A DNA stretch of 64,000 nt from Phycisphaerae bacterium (GTDB lineage: Bacteria; Planctomycetota; Phycisphaerae; Phycisphaerales; SM1A02). A program made the position numbers and the translations under genes. Positions 26,164 through 34,666 of the stretch are shown one piece after another (the first letter of the stretch is position 1; each line of letters opens with the position of its first letter). The notes under the pieces are model-generated. The model made no database searches. It had not been told where the DNA came from and worked only from the letters and a program-made list of their open reading frames with translations. Location: positions 1 through 64,000 of the forward strand of contig PBAY01000039.1 of NCBI GenBank assembly GCA_002717655.1, read 5' to 3'.

Positions 26164-26499
26164 TCTCTCTCTCTTAGTAGTTGTCCTGTTGAAAGGTGGA
26201 TCATTGGGGTTCCCTGGGCCACAAATCATCCATCATCTTCGACTTAAGATTCAACATCTGATTGGACAAGCTGACATCTAGCCTGACAACTTCTGACATC
26301 TGATGTCTCTCATTCCGACGTCAACCCCGGTCTTGAACTGATTGACTAGCAGAACTCGGATGATGATGACATTCCATGTCACCTGCATGACAACTTTCCC
26401 CCAGACTATTCAGTACCTGAACCAGCGCATGTGACAGCCTCATGAGGAACCTGATTCGGGTTTGCAGTGTGATCCTGTGAGTTTCAATCAAGATTTGAA
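26164..26499. other. 336-bp noncoding gap between mutM and dnaA with clustered TGACA motifs
   Basis: No credible gene on either strand. The pentamer TGACA occurs six times on the plus strand (starting 26272, 26284, 26294, 26367, 26388, 26432) and once on minus (TGTCA at 26377-26381) within 165 bp, where about 0.3 would be expected. Two perfect dyads are built from it: GACATCTGATGTC (26295-26307) and TGACAT-TCC-ATGTCA (26367-26381). Spacings of 12, 10, 73, 21 and 44 are near multiples of a helical turn. The layout suggests a protein-binding array, possibly linked to replication control; this is inference. Confidence 0.55.
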
Positions 26500-27849
26500 C
26501 TACAGCGAGGCACCTGTCTGAATGACGAGCTCTTCAAGCCTTCTGACCTCATCATCAAGATGACGATCTCCGGTTCTCCGGGAATCAATACTTCGTATGG
26601 CATGCATGACAGTCGTGTGATCACGTCCACCAAAGTAGCCACCGATTTCACCAAGGCTGAAGCGAGTGTGTTTGCGAGCGAGATACATGCCGATCTGTCT
26701 TGGAAGTGCAATCGACTTGTGTCGACGTTTGGAAAGCAGATCAGTGATTCGAAGTCCGTAGTAGTTGCTGATGGTATTCAGAATGTCCTGAATGGTCGTA
26801 GGGCTTCCAGGTGTGGACGTGTCCTGCTCACCAATAGCCTTCTTGCACAACTCCATGTTGATGGGAGCCTGTTCCAGCAGGGAAAGGCCCTGGAGCTTCG
26901 TGATGGCTCCTTCCATCTCACGAATATTCGAATCAAGCCGTGAGGCGATGTACGCAGCACAATCATCAGGAAGCTCGATGTTTCTCATCTGAGCCTTGCT
27001 TCTGACGATTGCAACACGGGTTTCATAACAAGGACGCTCGATATTGGCGACAAGACCGCAGTTGAATCTACTGGTCAGGCGTTCCTCGAGATCAGGAATC
27101 TCATTGGGAGGTGCATCTGAACTCAACACGATCTGACGACCAGCCTGATAAAGGCTGTTGAACGTATGGAAGAATTCTTCCTGTGATGGACCACGCTTGG
27201 ACAGATCGTGAATGTCGTCGACGATCAGAAGATCGAAGTTTCTGAACCGGTGACGGAAGTCAGCCATCTGTCCAGCCTGAACAGCTTCCATGAAGTGGGT
27301 CATGAATCCATTACAGGAGGTATAGAAAATTCTCATTCCACGATGCATTCGCATCGCCATCTGACTGATTGCCTGCAGGAGGTGTGTTTTGCCTAGACCA
27401 ACGCCACCATGTACGAAGAAGGGGTTGTACGCCTTACCCGGCTTCTGTGCTACTGCAAGAGATGCGGCATGAGCCAATCGATTGTCCGGTCCGACGACAA
27501 ACGAATCGAATGTGTAATCCGGACTGAGGATCATTTCCTCATTGAGATCTGGTTGTGTGTAGACACCACCAGCATGTGGCTCTTCAGCAAGTTCTGGTCG
27601 CTCATCTTCACCAACAAACTCAACCGCGAGAAGTTTTCCTGTTGCAGCCTGTGCAGCTTCAGTGAACTGATTAAGACAACTGCGTTGAAGATATTTGAGT
27701 CGAACCTGTTCCTTGACCAGAAGTGTCAATGTGCCTTGTGAGATTTGAACGAACTCAATTTCGTTAAACCAATGACGGCACATCTGGGCGTAGTTGTTAC
27801 GGAGGTAGGCGAGAAGTGCCTCCATCACGTTGGGTTCAACTACTGGCAT
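26500..27849 (-). CDS. dnaA: Chromosomal replication initiator DnaA
   Basis: 449 residues. Domain I (~1-80, LAYLRNNYAQMCRHWFNEIEF) interacts with helicase loaders; the linker is short. The AAA+ domain has Walker A GGVGLGKTHLLQA (~148-160) and Walker B LLIVDDIHDLSKR. The DNA-binding domain IV carries the signature GGRDHTTVMHAIRSI, which reads the 9-mer DnaA box. It opens the origin and recruits the helicase. The ATG at 27849 gives the expected N-terminus. No dnaN, recF or gyrB lies beside it; the upstream neighbour is an RNase Z-like gene. Confidence 0.97.
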   Translation of the reverse strand: MPVVEPNVMEALLAYLRNNYAQMCRHWFNEIEFVQISQGTLTLLVKEQVRLKYLQRSCLNQFTEAAQAATGKLLAVEFVGEDERPELAEEPHAGGVYTQPDLNEEMILSPDYTFDSFVVGPDNRLAHAASLAVAQKPGKAYNPFFVHGGVGLGKTHLLQAISQMAMRMHRGMRIFYTSCNGFMTHFMEAVQAGQMADFRHRFRNFDLLIVDDIHDLSKRGPSQEEFFHTFNSLYQAGRQIVLSSDAPPNEIPDLEERLTSRFNCGLVANIERPCYETRVAIVRSKAQMRNIELPDDCAAYIASRLDSNIREMEGAITKLQGLSLLEQAPINMELCKKAIGEQDTSTPGSPTTIQDILNTISNYYGLRITDLLSKRRHKSIALPRQIGMYLARKHTRFSLGEIGGYFGGRDHTTVMHAIRSIDSRRTGDRHLDDEVRRLEELVIQTGASL

Positions 27850-27957
27850 ATCTTCTCATCCCTTCTGAACTCAGAACTTCCACAGCCCCACCAGGCTTTC
27901 TGCGTCGTGGACAATCCGTACCCCTTGCGGCTTGATCGCAGACTCAAGCGCTCCGTG

Positions 27958-27987
27958 AAGTTACGATCAAAAGTACTGTTTCGTCAA
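27958..27987 (-). promoter_or_regulatory. Candidate dnaA promoter
   Basis: On the minus strand TTGACG (27987-27982) is separated by 18 nt from TAACTT (27963-27958). Transcription would start near 27951, leaving a leader of about 100 nt. Within that leader, TTGTCCACG (27912-27904) resembles a DnaA box with two mismatches, which would fit autoregulation. Confidence 0.45.
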
Positions 27988-27991
27988 CAAC

Positions 27992-28909
27992 TCAATTGCC
28001 GGATAGTTCACTTGCACTTTCCGCCTGTTGCTCGTACCGCTGCCGGTTTCGCCTGTGATCCATCAGGAAATGGATCCTCTCCATCCGCTGATCTCCAAGC
28101 AGCTGTCGAGCCTGCTCGCGGGCCTGTTCAATTCGGGTCCGTCTGGAGGTGTGGATGACGACCACGGATTCAGCTTTCCAGCAATCCAGAAGTTCTGCTA
28201 GGTCCTTGATATGCAAGTGGTTGCCGATTCTGGCTCGCTGATGATGAGTTTCATCAAAGAAGGTGCATTCTGTGATCACGAGACGGGCATCTGTGAACTC
28301 AGGAAGCCTCAGATTCGGGGTCATATCAGTGTCCCCGGTATAGGCAACAAGGGGGATTTGCTGGATTTCGGTGATCGATTCTCCAGCTTCACGCAGCTCT
28401 CGCAGCCTCCCCTGAGGTGTACCCACCAGATCTGGGCGGAGTTTGCTCCGGTGTTCCACGACGGCATAGCCGTTTGCTGGCACCGTATGCCGCATTTCAA
28501 TTGCTTTGAGGAATACGGAAGGCTTGATTTCAACCTCCTGACCGTGGCCCAGCGGTAGCAGTTTGAATGGGGTTTGCTGGTGTTCAACGGGAGACCATGC
28601 CCTCATCATTGCCTCAAGAGGGGCGATCATCTGGGGTGGACAGACACAGGTTCCACCTGGCATTTTCTGGAAGGAACGTTGGCTGAAGTAGTAGGGGAGA
28701 CCGCCGATATGGTCCATGTGGCCATGGCTGATGGCTACCCAGGGTGCAGCCAGTGCAACCCGTGGACACATGCCAATATCAAAATTGATGTCCAGCTCTG
28801 GGATCTGCACGACGGTTTGTTCACCACCAATGCTGATCCCCTGGACTCGCCAGGGTGGGCAATACAGAAACCCTACCCGTCCACCATGGGGTGGTCGTCT
28901 CGGAATCAT
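27992..28909 (-). CDS. Metallo-beta-lactamase-fold hydrolase, RNase Z-like
   Basis: 305 residues. The zinc-binding HGHMDH motif sits in SHGHMDHIGGLPYYF, with a conserved aspartate in YTGDTD and a late histidine in VIHTSRR. The arrangement is like RNase Z/ElaC phosphodiesterases, but motif spacing differs and tRNA processing is only one possibility. An ATG at 28963 is in frame, but the one at 28909 (MIPRRPPHG) is preceded by GGAGA at 7 nt and is preferred. Lies 142 bp upstream of dnaA on the same strand. Confidence 0.8.
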   Translation of the reverse strand: MIPRRPPHGGRVGFLYCPPWRVQGISIGGEQTVVQIPELDINFDIGMCPRVALAAPWVAISHGHMDHIGGLPYYFSQRSFQKMPGGTCVCPPQMIAPLEAMMRAWSPVEHQQTPFKLLPLGHGQEVEIKPSVFLKAIEMRHTVPANGYAVVEHRSKLRPDLVGTPQGRLRELREAGESITEIQQIPLVAYTGDTDMTPNLRLPEFTDARLVITECTFFDETHHQRARIGNHLHIKDLAELLDCWKAESVVVIHTSRRTRIEQAREQARQLLGDQRMERIHFLMDHRRNRQRYEQQAESASELSGN

Positions 28910-29017
28910 GTTGAAATCTCCAAAGGCAACGCTTTCACGCGACCTGGACAGTGAATCGCACATGCTAGCGATTCAAACAGCCCAGACAACCCATGGATCG
29001 ATATGAAATTTATTTTG

Positions 29018-29039
29018 AATCCTGATGTTTTTCAGGATT
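29018..29039 (-). terminator. Hairpin containing the polyprenyl synthase stop codon
   Basis: AATCCTGA and TCAGGATT form a perfect 8-bp stem with a 6-nt loop (AAAACA on the minus strand). The TGA of the first arm is the stop codon of the upstream gene. The sequence after it on minus (CAAAATAAATTT) is A/T-rich but not a T-run. A likely terminator. Confidence 0.5.
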
Positions 29040-30036
29040 GCCTCGTCAGAACACCATCAGCCAGCTGAAGCATGAGTTCAAGAGCTGGCCCTTCAGGCAG
29101 CACTGATAATCTTGATTTCGCCTGCTCAACCATCTGTCTCGCGGAGTTCGTGGTTGATTCCATAGCTTGTGAGCCATCAAGAAGTTTCTGTAATCCAGTT
29201 CGATCACGTTGTTCAACAACACGGTCAAACTCGTCTCTTCCTTGTGAACCAAGTTCATCACGAAGTCTCAGGAGTGGAAGTGTCATTTTTCCAAGATCAA
29301 GGTCACGTCCAACGGTCTTGCCGGTGACGGCGGTTTCACCAAACAAATCGAGAACATCATCGGTGATCTGGAATGCAACACCCATGAATCGACCGAATTC
29401 ATCAAGCGCTTCACATTGTTTTTCAGTGCCATTGCTCAACACACTGCCAAGACGACAACACGCACCAATCAGGGAGCCCGTCTTTCGGCTTACAAGATCA
29501 AGATAGACATCCTCAGGCAGATCCATGTCGTTTCTTCTGTGCAGTTGAATGACTTCACCCTCACAGAGTGTGTTGGTCACTTCACCAAGTGCCAGATTGA
29601 TTGATGGATCTCCCATGGTCGAACAGAGATGAAATGCCTTGGAGATCAGATAATCACCAAGCATCACTGCAACTTCATTTCCATTGAGAGAATTGACCGT
29701 TGCACCTCCTCGACGAACCTCTGATTCATCAAGAATGTCATCATGAACAAGGGTGGCCATGTGGATCATCTCCACAACCGCAGCAAGAAGAAGATGCTTC
29801 TTATCAAGATCTTCACTTGTTTCCGAACCAGTAACCGCGAGTCCCGACAACAGAACCAGTGTTGGCCGGAGCATCTTTCCCCTGTATCGCTCGATATGAC
29901 GACACAGTTCATTGATCTCTCGATCAGAACTTGCCAGGTGCTGTTGGAATACATCGCCAACAGCAATCAACTGGCTGGTAAGAACACCACCAATCGGCTG
30001 GCTGGCTATGGTTGATTCAATCAATGAGACATCCAT
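29032..30036 (-). CDS. Trans-polyprenyl diphosphate synthase (octaprenyl/heptaprenyl type)
   Basis: 334 residues. The first aspartate-rich motif appears as LVHDDILDESEVRRGG and the second as QITDDVLDLFG; GKMLRPTLVLLSG matches the substrate-binding N-terminal region. It condenses isopentenyl diphosphate units into a long-chain prenyl diphosphate, probably the side chain of the respiratory quinone. Size and motifs fit IspB-type enzymes; chain length cannot be read from the sequence with certainty. ATG at 30036, 12 bp after the methyltransferase gene, so probably one transcript. Confidence 0.9.
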   Translation of the reverse strand: MDVSLIESTIASQPIGGVLTSQLIAVGDVFQQHLASSDREINELCRHIERYRGKMLRPTLVLLSGLAVTGSETSEDLDKKHLLLAAVVEMIHMATLVHDDILDESEVRRGGATVNSLNGNEVAVMLGDYLISKAFHLCSTMGDPSINLALGEVTNTLCEGEVIQLHRRNDMDLPEDVYLDLVSRKTGSLIGACCRLGSVLSNGTEKQCEALDEFGRFMGVAFQITDDVLDLFGETAVTGKTVGRDLDLGKMTLPLLRLRDELGSQGRDEFDRVVEQRDRTGLQKLLDGSQAMESTTNSARQMVEQAKSRLSVLPEGPALELMLQLADGVLTRQS

Positions 30037-30048
30037 AATGGTCAGGCT

Positions 30049-30885
30049 TTACTTGATACCCACCAGATAGGAGACCCAGCCTTCACAGGCTTCCCCTGTC
30101 TTTGCCTCGGTCCACTCACCATTACCCTCATCATCCTCATCAGTACCTTCCCAATAGACCACGGCTCTTCGGAAACCTGCTTCGACAAGCAGTTCCTGAA
30201 TTTCTGGAAGCGTCCAGAGACGCCATTCATAGGTAAAGGCATTCTTGATCTTCGTTCCATCCGGGAACTTGAAGTGAATGTGATTGATGACATTTCCTGT
30301 AATGGGGTCATAGTGATCCTGGTCCCACACGTAAGTGAATCCATCAAGATCACGATCTTCGGTCATTTCCAGAAACGAATCACTGCCTCCATAGGCGTCA
30401 AGAATGAAGAGTCCATCATCAAGAAGACCTTCATAGACGGTCTTGAAGTAGTTCAGGAGGGCATCACGTTGTTTGAAAAGGAAATAACTGAAGTTGAAAG
30501 CCAGAATCGTTTCAACAGGATCAGTCGGTGATTCAAGAACATCACCTTCGATCAACCGGATTCTCTTCAACTGTTCAGCATCGAGTTGATCACTCATTCG
30601 ATTGCGGCACCACTCAAGAACTTCCGTACTGAGGTCAACACCGACAGCCGTATTCTCCGGTCGCTTCTTGACCCATTCACGAGCGACTGCTGCAGTACCA
30701 CAGAAATCCTCCCGCATGCTTTTGGCCTTTCGACCACGCTGGTCATCCCAGATCTGATCGATCGTGTCGATTTCACCAACAGGATCCTGAACAGAGAGTT
30801 CATACAACTCGTGGATGTCACTGCCCTTGGCTGTTCGCCAGGTGCCGGACTTTCCTTTTTTACGTTTCTTTGCAGTAGTAGCCAT
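30049..30885 (-). CDS. Class I SAM-dependent methyltransferase
   Basis: 278 residues, cytoplasmic, with a lysine-rich N-terminus (ATTAKKRKKGKSG). The Rossmann core shows MREDFCGTAAVAREW in place of the usual glycine-rich motif I, then VGVDLSTEVLEW and a motif-IV region ILAFNFSYFLF. The acidic C-terminus reads TDEDDEGNGEW. Close relatives are usually annotated only as methyltransferases; the substrate is unknown. Its position between the Dabb lipoprotein and the polyprenyl synthase (12-bp gap) could hint at quinone methylation, but the motifs are not those of UbiE or UbiG. Confidence 0.8.
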   Translation of the reverse strand: MATTAKKRKKGKSGTWRTAKGSDIHELYELSVQDPVGEIDTIDQIWDDQRGRKAKSMREDFCGTAAVAREWVKKRPENTAVGVDLSTEVLEWCRNRMSDQLDAEQLKRIRLIEGDVLESPTDPVETILAFNFSYFLFKQRDALLNYFKTVYEGLLDDGLFILDAYGGSDSFLEMTEDRDLDGFTYVWDQDHYDPITGNVINHIHFKFPDGTKIKNAFTYEWRLWTLPEIQELLVEAGFRRAVVYWEGTDEDDEGNGEWTEAKTGEACEGWVSYLVGIK

Positions 30886-30903
30886 GATGGCGATCCAGTC
30901 TAG

Positions 30904-31293
30904 CTAAGGAGAGTCGTCAATAACATCGGCGATACGGATCCACTCCCAACGGGGCTTCCATTTCTGGACGACGGCCACATGCCGTGGATCAGTCAGATAG
31001 TTCTCATAGGCCTCATCGGTTTCAAATCCTACGTAGAAACCCACGTCGTAATTGGAATCGACGATATCACGACCATAATCACCATGTATGCCACAGAAAT
31101 ACGAAGTCACTCCGGGGATTCCAGCCAGATCGCGGTCGCAGTCGGCAATCAATTCGGCTCGGTCCTCTGGATTCTTGAGTTTGAAGAAGACGATGTGGTT
31201 GATTCTGGCTGGTCTGGATGGAGTACACCCAACAGCCAGAACAGTTGCCACAAGGCTCATCAGGATCCATGTTGTCCGGGACTGATTCATCAT
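30904..31293 (-). CDS. Dabb (stress-responsive A/B barrel) domain lipoprotein
   Basis: About 129 residues. The signal peptide ends in a lipobox-like LAVGC (Cys at ~21); the mature part is a single ferredoxin-like Dabb domain (HIVFFKLKNPEDRAELIAD, DVGFYVGFETDEAYENYL, HVAVVQKW). Function unknown; Dabb domains bind small molecules or dimerise. Two adjacent ATGs (31293, 31290) are possible starts. TATACT ends 4 nt before the first of them on the minus strand, so the transcript may be leaderless. First gene of the run Dabb - methyltransferase - polyprenyl synthase. Confidence 0.78.
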   Translation of the reverse strand: MMNQSRTTWILMSLVATVLAVGCTPSRPARINHIVFFKLKNPEDRAELIADCDRDLAGIPGVTSYFCGIHGDYGRDIVDSNYDVGFYVGFETDEAYENYLTDPRHVAVVQKWKPRWEWIRIADVIDDSP

Positions 31294-31356
31294 GGCGAGT
31301 ATAGTCGGGTCGTGAAGAGCACATCCCAGGATAAGTCGAGGAGGACTGCGGTAACT

Positions 31357-32100
31357 GTGCAATCCCTGTCTTCTCACCGGACCGACGAAGCGATCGAATT
31401 AGCTTCCAGTCTTGGTATCAAGCATGTCTCTCAATCCGATGATCCCATCCCTGAGGGAGAATTGAGAATCGTTCTTCTGGATGATCGTATGGAGCTTTGG
31501 GATCAGTTTTCCAGAAGAAGGGGAATGCGGGTTGGATTTCAGAGCATCGACCGTCGAGTCGGCAATGGAAGCCTTTCCCACAAACAACCACTGGCTCGAG
31601 CCATCGGCAAATCCGCACGAACCATTGTTGATGCAACAGCTGGACTTGGCCATGATTCATTTTTGATGGCCTGCATGGGTTGGCATGTGAAGGCGATTGA
31701 AAGACATCCAGTAATCGGAGTACTTCTGAAGGAGTCCGTTCGGGATGCGATCACCCATCCAGATCTTTCATTGGCCATAGAAGATCGTCTGGTTGTCCAT
31801 CAAGGAGATGCGGTGGAGATTCTCGGAGATATGGATGCACCCGATGTCATCTATCTCGATCCAATGTTTCAGGATGTTCATGGATCAGCACTCCCTCGAA
31901 AACCAGCACAGATCCTCAGAAAAGTTGTTCCCCTGGATGGAATCGAGGAACAGATTGGCTTGTTTGAAGTAAGCAGAAACCTCGCCAGACAACGCGTCGT
32001 GGTCAAGAGATCGGATAAATCTCCACCACTCGTTGACGGTTCGGATATCAGCTATCACGGCAAGATCGTCCGCTATGACGTTTATTTGACAGGAACATGA
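31357..32100 (+). CDS. rsmJ: 16S rRNA (guanine-1516-N2)-methyltransferase-like protein
   Basis: 247 residues. The motif order matches RsmJ: an N-terminal region ending in GRRVGN-like RRVGNGSLSHKQPLARAIG, then DATAGLGHDSFLMACMG (motif I), IERHPVIGVLL and the catalytic YLDPMFQ. RsmJ methylates G1516 of 16S rRNA in the small subunit. The open frame reaches back to 30979 across the neighbouring Dabb gene, but the GTG at 31357 has GAGGAGGA about 10 nt upstream and starts the conserved part. It overlaps the nuclease gene by 4 bp (ATGA). Confidence 0.85.
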   Translation: MQSLSSHRTDEAIELASSLGIKHVSQSDDPIPEGELRIVLLDDRMELWDQFSRRRGMRVGFQSIDRRVGNGSLSHKQPLARAIGKSARTIVDATAGLGHDSFLMACMGWHVKAIERHPVIGVLLKESVRDAITHPDLSLAIEDRLVVHQGDAVEILGDMDAPDVIYLDPMFQDVHGSALPRKPAQILRKVVPLDGIEEQIGLFEVSRNLARQRVVVKRSDKSPPLVDGSDISYHGKIVRYDVYLTGT

Positions 32101-32681
32101 CTATGAACAACCAGAATTCAGTCATGGTGATAGATGTTGAAACAACCGGTCTGTCCAGGCAGAACGATGTCATCACCACAGCCTGTTGGTATTACGAAGG
32201 TTCATGGTATCGGTGGGTAAGAGATCTTGATTCAACCATTCTTTTGAAGCAACACTGGTCTTCCTGCAGCGAGCTCATCACCTTCAATGGCCGAAACTTC
32301 GATGAACGATTTCTTGTCAAGGACATCGGGGTTCAACCACATTCCTCACACCGTGACGTGATGCATGATGGGTGGCGACATGGTTACAAAGGTGGACTCA
32401 AGAAAGTAGCGCTGGCCATTGGACTTCCTCGACCTCCGGAAATAGAAGGCATGGACGGAAGAATCGCCATCCATCTCTGGAATCAATGGAAGAAGGGGGA
32501 TGGGGAGGCGTTGGATCTTCTGAGTCTGTACAACGCCTGGGATGTCTGGTTGACCTATGGTCTCTACATGAAGTTCGTCCACCAGATGGAATTGGATCCA
32601 AGTCACAACATCCCATGGACTCTGAACCCCGTCGCAGTAGAAAGGTTACTGGGCTCTCTTCCTGTTGAATTCACATCGTGA
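32097..32681 (+). CDS. YprB-like ribonuclease-H-fold exonuclease
   Basis: 194 residues. The DEDD-type nuclease motifs are visible: VIDVETTG (Exo I), LITFNGRNFDERFL (Exo II) and YNAWDVWLTYGLY (Exo III), with the intervening HGYKGGLKKVALAIGLPRP typical of the YprB family. It probably degrades or trims nucleic acid; the substrate is unknown. ATG at 32097 overlaps the rsmJ stop; the second ATG at 32103 has AGGA at better spacing and may be the true start. Translational coupling with rsmJ suggests a shared role in RNA metabolism. Confidence 0.8.
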   Translation: MTMNNQNSVMVIDVETTGLSRQNDVITTACWYYEGSWYRWVRDLDSTILLKQHWSSCSELITFNGRNFDERFLVKDIGVQPHSSHRDVMHDGWRHGYKGGLKKVALAIGLPRPPEIEGMDGRIAIHLWNQWKKGDGEALDLLSLYNAWDVWLTYGLYMKFVHQMELDPSHNIPWTLNPVAVERLLGSLPVEFTS

Positions 32682-32738
32682 TGGGCTGGAATTGAAGATG
32701 GTCATGGGGTACAACGTAGGAATTCCGGGAGCGAGATC

Positions 32739-32927
32739 ATGAATGTTCCAAGCAACAAGCTGGCCACCGATGAGGGAATCGACAGGTGTGAACGAAGAGC
32801 CTGGTCGATCCTTCTGGTTGTCTTCGCCTTGTTCATGCTTGGGTTGGTCATGGTCTGTTTCTGGGGAGGACCATTTGAGTCGGACAGTTTCTGGCTTCAG
32901 GAAGAACCACCCACGTACCCCGAGTGA
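32739..32927 (+). CDS. Small single-pass membrane protein
   Basis: 62 residues with one strong membrane helix (~21-43, WSILLVVFALFMLGLVMVCFW), a charged N-terminus and an acidic, Pro-rich tail (EEPPTYPE). GGGAG lies about 8 nt before the ATG. No family is recognised. The frame, ribosome binding site and GTGA overlap with the next small gene support coding. Confidence 0.55.
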   Translation: MNVPSNKLATDEGIDRCERRAWSILLVVFALFMLGLVMVCFWGGPFESDSFWLQEEPPTYPE

Positions 32928-33172
32928 TCATGACTGATTCAGGACTCGAAAATTCAGGCCTCTGGTTCCGAGCCTCACTGGTTCTGGTAGTGCCAATCAC
33001 TGTTCTTGCCATCCTCGGAGGGACTGGCGACGAACAGGGGACATCCCATGGGATCATGCTTTGGCTGCTGCTGGGGCTCGTGGCATTGATGGGATTCTGT
33101 CTGGTTGTGGGCTGGATTCGTCGTGGGGACCGTGGATCCGGGGTGCAACCGGATGAGAACGGGGTCGTTTGA
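32924..33172 (+). CDS. Small two-helix membrane protein
   Basis: 80-82 residues with two helices (~18-34 and ~46-65) and a basic segment WIRRGDRGSG at the C-terminal side. It begins at a GTG overlapping the previous stop, or at the ATG at 32930. Not recognised. Its neighbour at 32739 is also a small membrane protein, and the two may form a pair. The tRNA-Ala gene follows. Confidence 0.5.
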   Translation: MIMTDSGLENSGLWFRASLVLVVPITVLAILGGTGDEQGTSHGIMLWLLLGLVALMGFCLVVGWIRRGDRGSGVQPDENGVV

Positions 33173-33224
33173 GCCACAGGCGGGTCCGAAAACATCTTCG
33201 ATCAGCGAAGATCTGGATCAGCTG

Positions 33225-33253
33225 TTTTCATCAGGATCAAGAACGCGTACTAT
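33225..33253 (+). promoter_or_regulatory. Candidate tRNA-Ala promoter
   Basis: TTTTCA (33225-33230) and TACTAT (33248-33253) are separated by 17 nt, and the mature tRNA begins 12 nt after the second element. Confidence 0.4.
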
Positions 33254-33264
33254 TGTGGATCACA

Positions 33265-33337
33265 GGGGCTGTAGCTCAGTTGGGAGAGCGCCTGCTTTGC
33301 AAGCAGGAAGTCGTCGGTTCGAGCCCGTCCAGCTCCA
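33265..33337 (+). tRNA. tRNA-Ala(TGC)
   Basis: 73-nt cloverleaf. The acceptor stem GGGGCTG pairs with CAGCTCC (one G-T), the D arm carries TAGCTCAGTTGGGAGAGC, the anticodon stem CCTGC/GCAGG encloses TTTGCAA with anticodon TGC (33298-33300), and the T arm has GGTTCGAGCC. Discriminator A at 33337; CCA is not encoded. The lone tRNA in the window, 9 bp from the stop of the convergent gene. Confidence 0.95.
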
Positions 33338-33346
33338 TTTCAGCAG

Positions 33347-34666
33347 TCAGAACGGTAATCCCGGAATGGCTGCAACCAGGTCCACCCGTTCGGGATCGAT
33401 GACCTGAACCTGCCATCGGCTGTCAAACTCCATCGAACCAACAACCCCAATCCACTGGCCGATCATCTCGCCCAGTTGCAGTGATTCATTGGCAGTGAGA
33501 TAAGCCAGCGTTCTTCCATTCACTGGATCTTCAACCCGGTACATGATGGGTCTTGAGTCGTTTCCAGTGAAGATGCTTGAGACATTCAGCTTTCCCAATA
33601 CGACATAATCAGTCGGTTCATCAAGAACCGTACGCATGGCTTCAACATCCTGAGAAGCGACGTGTACGACAGCATCGAGCTTTGCCAATGCTTCCTGTTC
33701 TTCACGGATGCAACTTGCGATCTCCAGCTGTCTCATCCGGATCAAGGCAAGTTGAGCGGTTTCAGGATCAAGATCCTGATCTTCCTCAGCAACAATGGCA
33801 TAGCCTTCCCACAGTCCCGTCGCCAGATCATCCGACATGTCAGTGGGAGGAAGTGAATTGAAGATCTTCTCAAGACCTTCAAAATAGCGTTTTTCCTGAC
33901 TCACGACCGCACCGCGAACTACGAATTCTTCCTCTTTCTCCGCTTCAACAAGTCGTTCACGAGCAGCTATTTTCTTGTTTGTGTTGTGACGGTTGATGTA
34001 GCGGGCGAGATATGAGATCTGTGATGTGGAACCACCAGTCTGTTCAGTGGCATTCTGTTCAACAACATCAGAAACAACCGTATCGGGCATCTCGATCACT
34101 GTTTCCATCCGGGTTGGAGTGGAATCGATCCAACCAACAACCTCATTTTCCTGAGCTGGTCGAAGATTGGCCATGTTGATCCAACCCTCAGCATGTCGTG
34201 GCATGCGGACTTTGTAGAAATGAAATGGTCGGTTATCAACTTCACCTTCTGTTGCATCAATGATCTCAACCCGGGTATCAACCGGAACCTCACAGATCTG
34301 ACGCCATGACTGGGAGGGATCTGCATTTGAAAGATCAGGTGCATAGAAGGGCATCGAGTCAAGAGTCTGACCAGTCTGTTGATCAACAACCTTGAACAAT
34401 CCTGGTTGATTGGCAGGGTGACGTACCCAACCCCAGGCCTGGTCAAACAGTGGTCCATCTGCCGAGACTCGACCCCAGTTGTTGAAGACATCCTTGACCC
34501 GAACCAGTGAAGCTCTAGGTACTTCCATGAATGCATAGAAGTTTCGATCCGCACCACTTCTGAGCACCACACCATCAGCATCAACGATGTAGATCTCCTC
34601 AAGAGGAGGCTGGGTGGCAGGCTGGGCGGCAAACAGAGCTGTGACTACAAGGCTGAGCGTAAGCAT
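33347..34666 (-). CDS. Exported protein with SH3-like repeats, function unknown
   Basis: 439 residues with a short signal peptide (MLTLSLVVTALFAAQPA). Residues ~22-170 contain two SH3b-like units (VVLRSGADRNFYAFMEVP..VRVKDVFNNWGRV; VPVDTRVEIIDATEG..FYKVRMPRHAEGWI). A charged helical region (~230-340) and a C-terminal beta domain (VVLGKLNVSSIFTGN..GEMIGQWIGVVGSM) follow. Bacterial SH3 domains often bind peptidoglycan; this is inferred. GGAGGG lies 8-13 nt before the ATG and TATAGT (34693-34688, minus) may be its -10 element. Divergent from the TolC-family gene. Confidence 0.75.
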   Translation of the reverse strand: MLTLSLVVTALFAAQPATQPPLEEIYIVDADGVVLRSGADRNFYAFMEVPRASLVRVKDVFNNWGRVSADGPLFDQAWGWVRHPANQPGLFKVVDQQTGQTLDSMPFYAPDLSNADPSQSWRQICEVPVDTRVEIIDATEGEVDNRPFHFYKVRMPRHAEGWINMANLRPAQENEVVGWIDSTPTRMETVIEMPDTVVSDVVEQNATEQTGGSTSQISYLARYINRHNTNKKIAARERLVEAEKEEEFVVRGAVVSQEKRYFEGLEKIFNSLPPTDMSDDLATGLWEGYAIVAEEDQDLDPETAQLALIRMRQLEIASCIREEQEALAKLDAVVHVASQDVEAMRTVLDEPTDYVVLGKLNVSSIFTGNDSRPIMYRVEDPVNGRTLAYLTANESLQLGEMIGQWIGVVGSMEFDSRWQVQVIDPERVDLVAAIPGLPF

